The notes under the pieces: model-generated
Seen by the model: only the letters and a program-made list of their open reading frames with translations
Told to the model about the DNA's origin: nothing
Database searches by the model: none
In this document: in pieces, positions 1 to 5,199 of the stretch
How the letters are laid out: the number at the start of each line of letters is the position of its first letter
Position numbering within the stretch: the stretch's first letter is position 1
Position numbers and translations under genes: made by a program
Assembly: GCA_016793415.1 (NCBI GenBank)
Contig: JAEUMC010000275.1
Coordinates: forward strand, 1-7,431
Origin: Devosia sp.
GTDB taxonomy: Bacteria > Pseudomonadota > Alphaproteobacteria > Rhizobiales > Devosiaceae
Length of the DNA: 7,431 bases
Direction: 5' to 3'

Positions 1-345
1 TTCCTGATCGGCTATGCGGTGACACTGTTCGCGCTCGCCGCCCTGCTATTCCCGGACAACCTCAGCGAGTATGACGGCTATGAAGATTTCTTCATCAAGC
101 GCCGCCACTGGTTCTTCGGTATTTTCGGTCTGACCTTTCTGCTCGACCTGACCGACACGCTGATAAAGGGTGCGCCCTACTTCCAGGCCGTGGACCTGCT
201 TTACCTGGCGCAGATTCCCTTCGGGCTGGTGCTCTCGGCCATCGCCATCTGGACGCCGAACCGGCGCTACCATCTCGCCTTCGTGGTGACGCACCTGATT
301 TACCAGGCCTGGTCGATCGCCTTCTACTTTGAAACCCGCGGCTGA
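1..345 (+). CDS. Small integral membrane protein, 3' part only (unknown function, urease operon)
   Basis: The reading frame is open from the first base, so the gene starts upstream. A GTG at position 19 lies inside a hydrophobic stretch and is probably not the true start. The visible 114 residues hold about four hydrophobic segments (roughly residues 1-17, 37-54, 64-84 and 90-109). They are separated by polar loops, including an acidic/aromatic stretch near residues 22-31 and a basic turn at 33-36. No catalytic or metal-binding motif is seen. The stop lies 54 bp before the ureE start with nothing terminator-like between, so it is probably co-transcribed with the urease accessory genes. Small membrane proteins of unknown role are often interspersed among ure genes in Rhizobiales. 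I do not recognise the family, and any link to nickel or urea handling is inference from position. Confidence 0.75.
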   Translation, partial: FLIGYAVTLFALAALLFPDNLSEYDGYEDFFIKRRHWFFGIFGLTFLLDLTDTLIKGAPYFQAVDLLYLAQIPFGLVLSAIAIWTPNRRYHLAFVVTHLIYQAWSIAFYFETRG

Positions 346-399
346 CCGGCTAAGCTCACCCCAAGGTTGGGAAGCCTCGAAGACTTGGTAGTTTTGACG

Positions 400-873
400 A
401 TGCCGCAAACCTTTCGCGCGGTCGGCTACTTGCCGACAGGCGCAGCCGGTACCCCCTTCGATCTCGCCATCCTGCTGCATGACGAGCGCCGCGTGCGCCG
501 CCGCATGCTCACCCTGGTGCATGGCGACAACGTGCTGGTGGATTTCCCCGAGCCGATCACCCTCGCCGACCGCTCGATGCTCGAGCTCGAGGATGGCCGG
601 CTGGTCGAGATCATTGCCGGCGAGGAACCGCTCTATGAGGTGCGTGGCCACGACCGCATCCACCTGATGCGGCTCTGCTGGCACCTGGGCAACCGGCACC
701 TGAAGACCCAGATCGAGGATGACCGGGTGCTGATCCTGCGCGACCACGTGATCCGCGACATGCTGCGCGGGCTGGGCGCCACCGTCACCGACGTGTCGGA
801 GCCCTTCCATCCCGAGGAGGGTGCCTATTCGCACAGTCATGGCGAGCCCCAGCACGCGCTGCTCAACCGATGA
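400..873 (+). CDS. ureE: Urease accessory protein UreE (nickel metallochaperone)
   Basis: UreE is a cytoplasmic dimeric nickel chaperone that delivers Ni2+ to the UreD-UreF-UreG complex during urease activation. The 157-residue product has the family layout. An N-terminal beta-rich domain (about 1-75) contains the conserved core VDFPEPITLADRSMLELEDG. A metal-binding domain follows, with the signature WHLGNRH at residues 94-100; its last histidine (His100) corresponds to the essential nickel ligand of known UreE proteins. The motif LRDHVIRDMLRGLGATV (113-129) is also typical. The C-terminal tail has only three histidines (145, 147, 152), far fewer than the His-rich tails of some homologues. 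The ATG at 400 was chosen because it gives the family-typical N-terminus. An in-frame TTG at 367 would add 11 atypical residues. The stop overlaps the ureF start (ATGA at 870-873). Confidence 0.95.
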   Translation: MPQTFRAVGYLPTGAAGTPFDLAILLHDERRVRRRMLTLVHGDNVLVDFPEPITLADRSMLELEDGRLVEIIAGEEPLYEVRGHDRIHLMRLCWHLGNRHLKTQIEDDRVLILRDHVIRDMLRGLGATVTDVSEPFHPEEGAYSHSHGEPQHALLNR

Positions 874-1670
874 CCGATCCCGCCGCGCTGCAGAAGCTCA
901 TCACCTGGCTGTCGCCTGCTTTCCCGGTAGGCGCCTTCGCCTGGTCGGCCGGACTTGAGACAGCAATTGCAGATCGTCGCGTAACCGATTCCGAACGCTT
1001 GAAGAACTGGATCGAAGGCGCGCTGGCGCACGGCGGAGTGCGCACCGATGCGATCGTGCTGGCCGAGGCTTGGCGGGTGGTTCGGGGGATCGAGTTTGGG
1101 GCCTCCCCCCTCCCAACCTCCCCCACAAGGGGGGAGGTGCCGGCTGGTGATTGGGGCACCTTCTCGCCAGACGCGCCGGCCCACACCTCCCCCCTTGTGG
1201 GGGAGGCCGGGAGGGGGGAGGCCGCACGCACCGCCCTCTCCGATCTCGCCGACCTCAGCCTCGCCCTGACCGCCAGCCGCGAGCGCTGGATGGAGACCAC
1301 CATCACCGGCGACAACTACGTGCTCGCCGCCAGGCACTGGCCGACCGATACCCTGGCGCTGCTGCCGGAACCCTGCCCCTACCCCATCGCCGTCGGCGCC
1401 ATCGCCGCCGCGCACGACATCGATCTCCTCGACACCCTCCTCGCCTGGCTCACCGCTACGGTGCACGGCCAGATTTCGGTTGCGGTCCGCCTAGTGCCGC
1501 TCGGTCAATCCGATGGCCTGCGGGTCCTCGCGGCGCTCGAGCCACGCGTTGCGGCGCTGGCGGCATCCGCGGCCACCTCGACCCTTGCCGACCTCGGCGC
1601 AATCGCCTACGCCGCCGATATCGCGCAGATGCGCCACGAGACGCTGGAACCGAGGATTTTCCGTTCATGA
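870..1670 (+). CDS. ureF: Urease accessory protein UreF with in-frame palindromic-repeat insertion
   Basis: UreF binds UreD and recruits UreG to apo-urease, acting as the GTPase-activating or gating partner during nickel insertion. Recognisable blocks are [18 protein letters not shown] (residues 13-30), the helix ending VLAEAWR (63-69), [12 protein letters not shown] (136-147) and the conserved C-terminus [13 protein letters not shown] (254-266). The product is 266 residues against roughly 220-240 for the family. The excess is residues about 74-118, which are encoded by a large inverted repeat (1100-1223) and resemble nothing in UreF. The frame is open through the insertion and both flanks align with ordinary UreF, so the gene is probably functional, with an added surface loop between two helices. 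The start overlaps the ureE stop and the stop overlaps the next start (ATGA at both joints), implying translational coupling. Confidence 0.93.
   Translation: MTDPAALQKLITWLSPAFPVGAFAWSAGLETAIADRRVTDSERLKNWIEGALAHGGVRTDAIVLAEAWRVVRGIEFGASPLPTSPTRGEVPAGDWGTFSPDAPAHTSPLVGEAGRGEAARTALSDLADLSLALTASRERWMETTITGDNYVLAARHWPTDTLALLPEPCPYPIAVGAIAAAHDIDLLDTLLAWLTATVHGQISVAVRLVPLGQSDGLRVLAALEPRVAALAASAATSTLADLGAIAYAADIAQMRHETLEPRIFRS
1100..1223. repeat. Large inverted repeat (mosaic palindromic element) inside ureF
   Basis: Arms 1100-1139 and 1184-1223 are reverse complements at 38 of 40 positions. The only mismatches are the adjacent bases 1115-1116 against 1207-1208. The arms are separated by 44 bp. 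Each arm contains its own imperfect hairpin of the form CCTCCCCC-ACAA-GGGGGGAGG, so the element is a nested palindrome. In the ureF frame the arms encode [12 protein letters not shown] and [13 protein letters not shown]. From general knowledge, peptides like these are common in spurious translations of alphaproteobacterial intergenic repeats, so this is most likely a copy of a mobile or recurrent palindromic element that landed in frame. No transposase or clear target duplication is visible. In mRNA it would form a very stable stem within the ureF message. Confidence 0.9.
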
Positions 1671-2095
1671 GCATGCTGATTGCCGCCCTGATCTTCGTCG
1701 TGCTGCTGGCGGTGGCCATCGCGCATTTCCTCTGGTCGATCGGCAGCCGCTGGCCGATCCGCGATCCGGAACTGCTGGCGCGCACCGTGGTCGGCAAACC
1801 CGGCGTCGTGAGAGTGCCCAAACTCGCCTCCTTCGTCGTCTCGCTGCTGGTGCTGGCCGCCGGCGTCCTCGCTTTGTCGCTCGCCGATCACACAGCCGGC
1901 GGCTGGTGGCTGACGCTGATCGGCGTGGCGCTCGCCGCCGTGTTCCTCGGCCGCGGCGTCATCGGCTACACCGAGCGCTGGCGCGCTACCTTCTCGGTCG
2001 AGCCGTTCGCCACGCTCGACCGCAAGAATTACTCGCCGATCTGCATCGCACTTGGCGTCGGCTATCTTCTCCTCGTCATCATGAGGCTCATATGA
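1667..2095 (+). CDS. DUF3995-type integral membrane protein between ureF and ureG
   Basis: This is a 142-residue membrane protein. Hydrophobic segments lie at about residues 3-24, 53-73, 79-97 and 123-141. The motif [23 protein letters not shown] (21-43, shown here in full because it defines the family) and the C-terminal [17 protein letters not shown] (114-130) match my recollection of the DUF3995 family, whose function is unknown. The start is set by the ATGA overlap with ureF. Its own stop overlaps the ureG start (ATGA at 2092-2095), so it is embedded in the translationally coupled ureE-ureF-orf-ureG unit and should be made whenever the accessory proteins are. A role in the inner membrane connected with nickel or urea/ammonia is conceivable from position only. 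No His/Cys-rich metal site is seen. Confidence 0.85.
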   Translation: MSMLIAALIFVVLLAVAIAHFLWSIGSRWPIRDPELLARTVVGKPGVVRVPKLASFVVSLLVLAAGVLALSLADHTAGGWWLTLIGVALAAVFLGRGVIGYTERWRATFSVEPFATLDRKNYSPICIALGVGYLLLVIMRLI

Positions 2096-2724
2096 AATCG
2101 CTCAACGGCCCTCTCCGCGTCGGCATCGGCGGTCCCGTCGGCTCAGGCAAGACCACGCTCTGCGAAATGCTGCTCAAGGCCATGCGTGACCGCTATTCGA
2201 TGGCGGTGGTCACCAACGACATCTACACCAAGGAAGATGCGTTGATCCTCAATCGGGTGCAGGCAATTTCCGAGGATCGCATCGTCGGCGTCGAGACCGG
2301 CGGCTGTCCGCACACCGCCATCCGCGAGGATGCCTCGCTGAACCTCGCGGCCATCGCCGATCTCAACCGCAAGTTCCCCGATCTCGACATCATCCTGATC
2401 GAATCCGGCGGCGACAATCTCGCCGCGACTTTCTCGCCCGATCTTGCCGACATCACGCTCTACGTCATCTCGGTGGCGCAGGGCGAAAAGATCCCGCGCA
2501 AGGGCGGCCCGGCCATCACGCGCTCGGACCTCTTGATCGTCACCCATACCGACATCGCGCCCTACGTGAACGCCAGCCTCGAGGTGATGGAAGCCGACAC
2601 ACGGCGTGTGCGCGAAGGCCGCCCCTACGTCTTCGCCGACCTCTTGCGCCGCGAGAACCTCGACCAGATCATCGGCTTCATCGAGCAGCAGGGCGGGCTC
2701 GTGGCCGCTGAGGCAGCGGAGTAG
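2092..2724 (+). CDS. ureG: Urease accessory protein UreG (nickel-insertion GTPase)
   Basis: UreG is a SIMIBI-class GTPase that carries nickel to apo-urease and couples its release to GTP hydrolysis in the UreDFG complex. The 210 residues show the P-loop GPVGSGKT (14-21), [10 protein letters not shown] (41-50), the invariant nickel-binding CPH motif at 72-74 within [17 protein letters not shown], the switch region [17 protein letters not shown] (104-120) and [18 protein letters not shown] (131-148). Length and domain order are normal. The oddity is the G4 base-recognition motif. The family has NKxDLAP, whereas here residues 151-154 read THTD followed by IAP, changing both the Asn and the Lys. 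There is no His-rich N-terminal extension. The start overlaps the preceding stop, and it is the last gene of the operon, followed by hairpin-rich sequence. Confidence 0.96.
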   Translation: MKSLNGPLRVGIGGPVGSGKTTLCEMLLKAMRDRYSMAVVTNDIYTKEDALILNRVQAISEDRIVGVETGGCPHTAIREDASLNLAAIADLNRKFPDLDIILIESGGDNLAATFSPDLADITLYVISVAQGEKIPRKGGPAITRSDLLIVTHTDIAPYVNASLEVMEADTRRVREGRPYVFADLLRRENLDQIIGFIEQQGGLVAAEAAE

Positions 2725-2734
2725 CGCTTGAATC

Positions 2735-2750
2735 GGCACCGGCGGTGCCA
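2735..2750. repeat. Short hairpin, left copy of a direct repeat flanking the palindrome
   Basis: GGCACC-GGC-GGTGCC (2735-2749) is a perfect 6-bp stem with a 3-base loop, 10 bp after the ureG stop. The 15-mer GCACCGGCGGTGCCA (2736-2750) recurs at 2910-2924 with one change. There is no T-tract, so it is not a canonical intrinsic terminator, although it could still help stabilise or end the ure mRNA. Confidence 0.7.
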
Positions 2751-2756
2751 CACCGC

Positions 2757-2900
2757 CCCCTCGCCCCTTTGGGGAGAGGGCTGGGGTGAGGGGCGCCAAG
2801 CGCACTGACGTGGGCCGTGTGCTCAGCCTGCAGTGACAACTATTCCATCTGGTGTGCTTGGCGCCCCTCACCCTGCCCCTCTCCCCAGAGGGGCGAGGGG
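2757..2900. repeat. Large inverted repeat downstream of ureG
   Basis: Arms 2757-2805 and 2852-2900 are reverse complements at 44 of 49 positions, and four of the five mismatches would be G-U or A-C type in RNA. They are separated by 46 bp. The inner 19 or so bases of each arm (around GGTGAGGGGCGCC) are the best matched. As an RNA, this would fold into a very long stem and could act as a transcription barrier between ureG and the convergent phosphoesterase gene, or protect the ure mRNA 3' end. Translated, the arms give peptides such as LTPALSPKGRG, again of the type I associate with dispersed proteobacterial intergenic palindromes. It belongs to a different sequence family from the element in ureF. 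Confidence 0.85.
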
Positions 2901-2909
2901 ACGCACTTT

Positions 2910-2924
2910 GCACCGGCAGTGCCA
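2910..2924. repeat. Right copy of the direct repeat flanking the palindrome
   Basis: GCACCGGCAGTGCCA matches 2736-2750 at 14 of 15 positions. Extending both copies to 22 bp (2736-2757 and 2910-2931) keeps 19 identities. The copies sit just outside the two ends of the large inverted repeat. They could be a diverged target duplication, or simply the conserved ends of the element. Confidence 0.65.
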
Positions 2925-2943
2925 GATCGCCGCCTAAAGCGCC

Positions 2944-3657
2944 CTACCCACTCACCGAGATCACGTGGGTGACCAGGTTGCCGCCCTTCACATGATGCAC
3001 CAGCAGGCCCGGCGGATCGGTCGCCGGCAACTTGCGACCGTCCGCGGCGAGCCCGCCCATCGGTGCGATTGCCGGCGCGAGCGTCGCCGGCACTCCGGCG
3101 AAGCGCGTGAACATCGGCCGGTGCAGGTGCCCGCAGCTGATGCCGAGCACCCGGTCGCCTGCCGCCTCGATCACTGCAGCCAGGCCTTCCTTGTTGCGGC
3201 AGTCGATGGTCTCGTACTGGTCCATGCCGCAGTCGAACGGGTGCTGGTGCAGGAAGAGCAGCGCCGGCGCGCCGCCTGAGTCCAACTGCGTCTCGAGCCA
3301 GCCAAGCACCGGCGCCGCATCACCATGCGCCGCGCCGGGCACAATGACGTCGAGCCCGATCAGCCTGATGCCACCGACCTCGACCACCCGGTTCAGCGGC
3401 CCGTCCGGCCCGCCGAACACCTCGCGCATCGCCTCACGGCTATCGACATTGCCAGGCACCACCAGCAGCGGCGCTCCAAGCGCTTCGAGACGCGCCTTCA
3501 GCACGGCGTAGTTGGCGGCATGCGAATTGTTGGCGAGGTCGCCGCTGACCGCCACCGCATCCGGCCTCAGCTCGGCGACCCAGCGCAGCACGCGGTCAAG
3601 CCGCTGCAGCGAGGAGACGCCGTCGAGGTGGATATCACTGAGTTGGGCGATCAGCAT
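2944..3657 (-). CDS. Metallophosphoesterase, class III cyclic-nucleotide phosphodiesterase (CpdA/GpdQ) type
   Basis: This is a 237-residue calcineurin-like phosphoesterase, predicted to be a cytoplasmic dinuclear-metal enzyme acting on cyclic nucleotides or other phosphodiesters. The metal-binding blocks appear in order: DIH (8-10), GDLANN (39-44), GNVD (69-72), HQHPF (137-141) and GHLH (176-179), with flanking CGHLHRP typical of the class III family. The one departure is GNVD in place of the usual GNHD, which removes the histidine thought to assist the leaving group. The substrate cannot be told from sequence. The start at 3657 was chosen because the ATG opens directly into the first beta strand (MLIAQLSDIH). 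The frame stays open upstream for another 95 codons, but that extension is Pro/Arg-rich and overlaps the next gene. A weak AGG lies about 8 bases upstream. It converges with ureG. Confidence 0.9.
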   Translation of the reverse strand: MLIAQLSDIHLDGVSSLQRLDRVLRWVAELRPDAVAVSGDLANNSHAANYAVLKARLEALGAPLLVVPGNVDSREAMREVFGGPDGPLNRVVEVGGIRLIGLDVIVPGAAHGDAAPVLGWLETQLDSGGAPALLFLHQHPFDCGMDQYETIDCRNKEGLAAVIEAAGDRVLGISCGHLHRPMFTRFAGVPATLAPAIAPMGGLAADGRKLPATDPPGLLVHHVKGGNLVTHVISVSG

Positions 3658-3724
3658 GGGCGGGCCTCGCGAAAGTTGCCGGGTGAATTTGGCCCGCGCC
3701 GGACCTCGCGGCAAGCGACCGCCC

Positions 3725-3742
3725 GGCGCTTCCCCCAGCGCC
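3725..3742 (-). terminator. Possible hairpin terminator after the small membrane protein gene
   Basis: GGCGCT-TCCCCC-AGCGCC is a perfect 6-bp GC-rich stem with a 6-base loop, starting 4 bases beyond the stop of the minus-strand gene that ends at 3747. No T-run follows on the minus strand, so an intrinsic terminator function is uncertain. Confidence 0.3.
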
Positions 3743-3746
3743 GAAC

Positions 3747-4154
3747 TCAGGCCGGCGCCGAGCTCCGCACCGGCAGGCTCTGCGCTATCCCCATGCCGAT
3801 CTCTACCGCGAGAAATGGCAGGACCAACCAGCTCATACCGGTCGCCAGGGCATGGATCTGCCAGCTGGCAAACAGCAGGCGCGCCACCGCGTCGTAGCGG
3901 CCGAGGACCGGCAGGCCGAGGCGATAGCGGGCTACCGACCATACCAGCACGACCGACCCCATCAGGTTGCCCATCAGCATGGCAAGGCCCTCAGGCGCCT
4001 CGATGCTGCCCGGCAGGCCCAGTGCCGCATCGATACCGGCAAGCCATGTGCCCAACAGCGCGAAAGTCCACGGAGTGGCGAAGGGGGCCGTCACGATCAG
4101 GTCGTAGAGCGCACTGGCTCGGACGATCCGCGCATAGGTCTTTGCATCCAGCAT
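3747..4154 (-). CDS. Small integral membrane protein of unknown function, predicted MerR-regulator target
   Basis: This 135-residue protein has about four hydrophobic segments (roughly 15-47 containing one or two, 58-76, 88-104 and 107-126). There is a charged N-terminus (MLDAKTYARIVRASALYDL) and short polar loops. Notable conserved-looking stretches are TAPFATPWTFALL (22-34), MGNLMGSVVLVWSVARYR (61-78) and GRYDAVARLLFASW (85-98). I recall similar unnamed proteins in rhizobia but no assigned function. The ATG at 4154 is preceded by a strong AAAGGAG six bases upstream (4161-4167, minus strand). It is transcribed divergently from the merR-type gene, from a promoter carrying an overlong spacer filled by a perfect-looking dyad, so it is very probably induced by that regulator. 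A transport or stress role is inference. Confidence 0.85.
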   Translation of the reverse strand: MLDAKTYARIVRASALYDLIVTAPFATPWTFALLGTWLAGIDAALGLPGSIEAPEGLAMLMGNLMGSVVLVWSVARYRLGLPVLGRYDAVARLLFASWQIHALATGMSWLVLPFLAVEIGMGIAQSLPVRSSAPA

Positions 4155-4184
4155 GAAGATCTCCTTTGTGCTTTGGATGCACCT

Positions 4185-4216
4185 GCTCTAGACCGTGGAG
4201 TACACTCCAGGGTCAA
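4185..4216 (-). promoter_or_regulatory. MerR-type promoter with overlong spacer driving the small membrane protein
   Basis: Read on the minus strand: -35 TTGACC (4216-4211), then the dyad, then a -10 candidate. TAGAGC at 4190-4185 gives a 20-bp spacer, CTAGAG gives 19 bp, and TCTAGA (4192-4187) gives 18 bp. Spacers of 19-20 bp with the operator lying between the elements are the hallmark of MerR-activated promoters, where the activator untwists DNA to realign the two boxes. The -10 lies about 31 bp from the start codon at 4154. Confidence 0.8.
4191..4214. promoter_or_regulatory. MerR-family operator dyad
   Basis: The left half-site GACCGTGGAGT (4191-4201) and right half-site ACTCCAGGGTC (4204-4214) are reverse complements at 10 of 11 positions around a 2-bp centre (AC). 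The size, symmetry and location between -35 and -10 match operators bound by MerR-family dimers. It lies 13 bp before the regulator's own start codon, so binding could also repress the regulator gene. Confidence 0.85.
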
Positions 4217-4220
4217 GGAG
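4215..4220 (+). promoter_or_regulatory. Ribosome binding site of the MerR-family gene
   Basis: AAGGAG lies 7 bases before the ATG at 4228. This decides the start against the GTG at 4195, which is inside the operator. It overlaps the -35 element of the opposite-strand promoter by two bases. Confidence 0.8.
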
Positions 4221-4227
4221 AAATGGC

Positions 4228-4587
4228 ATGCAGATCGGCGAGTTGTCGGAGCGCTCCGGGTTGAGCCGCGACGCGTTGCGCTTTTACGAGAAGCGCGGCC
4301 TCATTCGCGCCCGTCGACGACCCAATGGCTATCGGCACTACCCCGAGGCGACGCTGTTCCTGCTCGACTACATCCGCACCGCGCAACGTCTTGGCTTCAC
4401 GCTGGCAGAAATTGAAGCGGAGCTGCCGCTGCTGCAGCAGGAGGGGCTGACGGCAACCCGAGTGGAAGCCATTCTGCGCGGCAAGATCGACGTCATCGAC
4501 GCCCGCATCGGCGACCTGCAGGCCTTGCGCGACGATCTCGCCGGCCGACTGAGCACGGTCTGCCCCCTCATCGCCGCCGGACATTGA
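4228..4587 (+). CDS. MerR-family transcriptional regulator
   Basis: This is a 119-residue cytoplasmic DNA-binding activator. The N-terminal winged helix-turn-helix is clear: MQIGELSERSGLSRDALRFYEKRGL (1-25) is the HTH, and RRPNGYRHYPEATLFLLDYIR (30-50) covers the wing and following helix. GFTLAEIEAEL (56-66) is the second helix pair. The region from about 78 to 108 is the long dimerisation coiled coil (I..KI..L..LR heptad spacing). The effector region is very short and holds one cysteine (Cys112 in VCPLIAAGH), so it lacks the paired cysteines of CueR, ZntR or MerR metal sensors. It ends in His119, and the ligand is unknown. It is divergent from the small membrane protein, with the operator dyad between them. 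A GNAT gene follows closely and may share its transcript. Confidence 0.93.
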   Translation: MQIGELSERSGLSRDALRFYEKRGLIRARRRPNGYRHYPEATLFLLDYIRTAQRLGFTLAEIEAELPLLQQEGLTATRVEAILRGKIDVIDARIGDLQALRDDLAGRLSTVCPLIAAGH

Positions 4588-4616
4588 GGCGCTGCAATGA
4601 CCAATGGAGTTTCGTC

Positions 4617-5093
4617 TTGTTAGGCGTGGCGAAGCAGGATTTCGTGGCCTTGCGGCGCGACCTGACCGCACCGATCCCCGCCACGGCATGGCCGGATGGC
4701 ACCCACCTCGCGCCCTTCGACGTCGGCGATGCGAAAGCTATCCACGCTCTGCTGCAGCGGGCGTACGCCAACGGCTTCGGCAGCGTCGCACCGGATTGGC
4801 TGGATTGGTGGGAAGCGTTGCGCGCCGACACCGAGTTCGACCCGGCTCTGTGCTTCGTCGCAAAGGCCGAGGCCGAGGTGGTTGCCTTCTGCCTGTGCTG
4901 GACCTCGAGCTTCGTCAAGGACCTGGTGGTCGGAACGGAGTGGCAGGGGCGCGGGCTCGGCGCTGCGCTGCTGGCGGCGGCGATGGCAGCGCTGCGGGAA
5001 CGCGGCGCGAGCGAGGTTGGGCTGAAGGTGTTAACGTCCAATGCAGGCGCGCGGCGGCTGTATGAGAGAGCGGGCTTCGCACCATTGTCGTGA
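4617..5093 (+). CDS. GNAT-family N-acetyltransferase
   Basis: This cytoplasmic acetyltransferase is predicted to move acetyl from acetyl-CoA to an amine; the substrate is unknown. With the start used here it has 158 residues. A divergent N-terminal half contains WLDWWEALRADTEFDPALCFVA. The GNAT core is strand VKDLVVG (100-106), the acetyl-CoA pyrophosphate-binding loop QGRGLG (110-115) and the C-terminal motif NAGARRLYERAGF (142-154), with the typical Asn and Tyr. The start is uncertain. TTG at 4617 has GGAG seven bases upstream (4606-4609), GTG at 4626 is a possible later start, and a TTG at 4584 overlaps the merR-type stop but has no ribosome site. It may be co-transcribed with the regulator, 29 bp away. 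It ends 106 bp before the convergent diguanylate cyclase stop. Confidence 0.85.
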   Translation: MLGVAKQDFVALRRDLTAPIPATAWPDGTHLAPFDVGDAKAIHALLQRAYANGFGSVAPDWLDWWEALRADTEFDPALCFVAKAEAEVVAFCLCWTSSFVKDLVVGTEWQGRGLGAALLAAAMAALRERGASEVGLKVLTSNAGARRLYERAGFAPLS

Positions 5094-5199
5094 CGACGTC
5101 CTCCTCGGCCATCACTCCAGCACTTGATCGCCAGATCGTCCGAAACACTTCGCCCCTGATCCGGCTCAGCACGCTCTGCGCCTTCGCCGCGGCTGGCCT

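Noticed and set aside
46..855. 269-codon open frame on the minus strand across the membrane protein gene and ureE
   Set aside because: It is antisense to two genes with clear coding character. Its product is low-complexity with no family features, and is explained by high GC.
1100..1223. Palindrome in ureF as a transcription terminator or evidence that ureF is a pseudogene
   Set aside because: The frame is open through it, downstream UreF motifs are intact, and the next two genes are translationally coupled to ureF. There is no T-tract after the stem.
1101..2900. CRISPR-like repeats
   Set aside because: The repeats are two unrelated inverted repeats, not regularly spaced direct repeats with unique spacers, and no cas gene is present.
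2143..2913. 256-codon minus-strand frame over ureG
   Set aside because: It mirrors ureG, whose motifs are unambiguous. Its beginning comes from the intergenic palindrome.
3658..3942. N-terminal extension of the phosphoesterase by 95 codons
   Set aside because: The extra residues are Pro/Arg-rich, overlap the neighbouring gene on the same strand, and precede a family-perfect start at 3657.
4195..4227. GTG start at 4195 for the MerR-family gene
   Set aside because: It lies inside the operator dyad and has no ribosome site. ATG 4228 has AAGGAG at ideal distance and gives the family N-terminus.
5094..5199. Terminator or small gene between the convergent GNAT and cyclase genes
   Set aside because: No stable stem followed by a T-run on either strand and no small frame with a ribosome site was found in these 106 bp.
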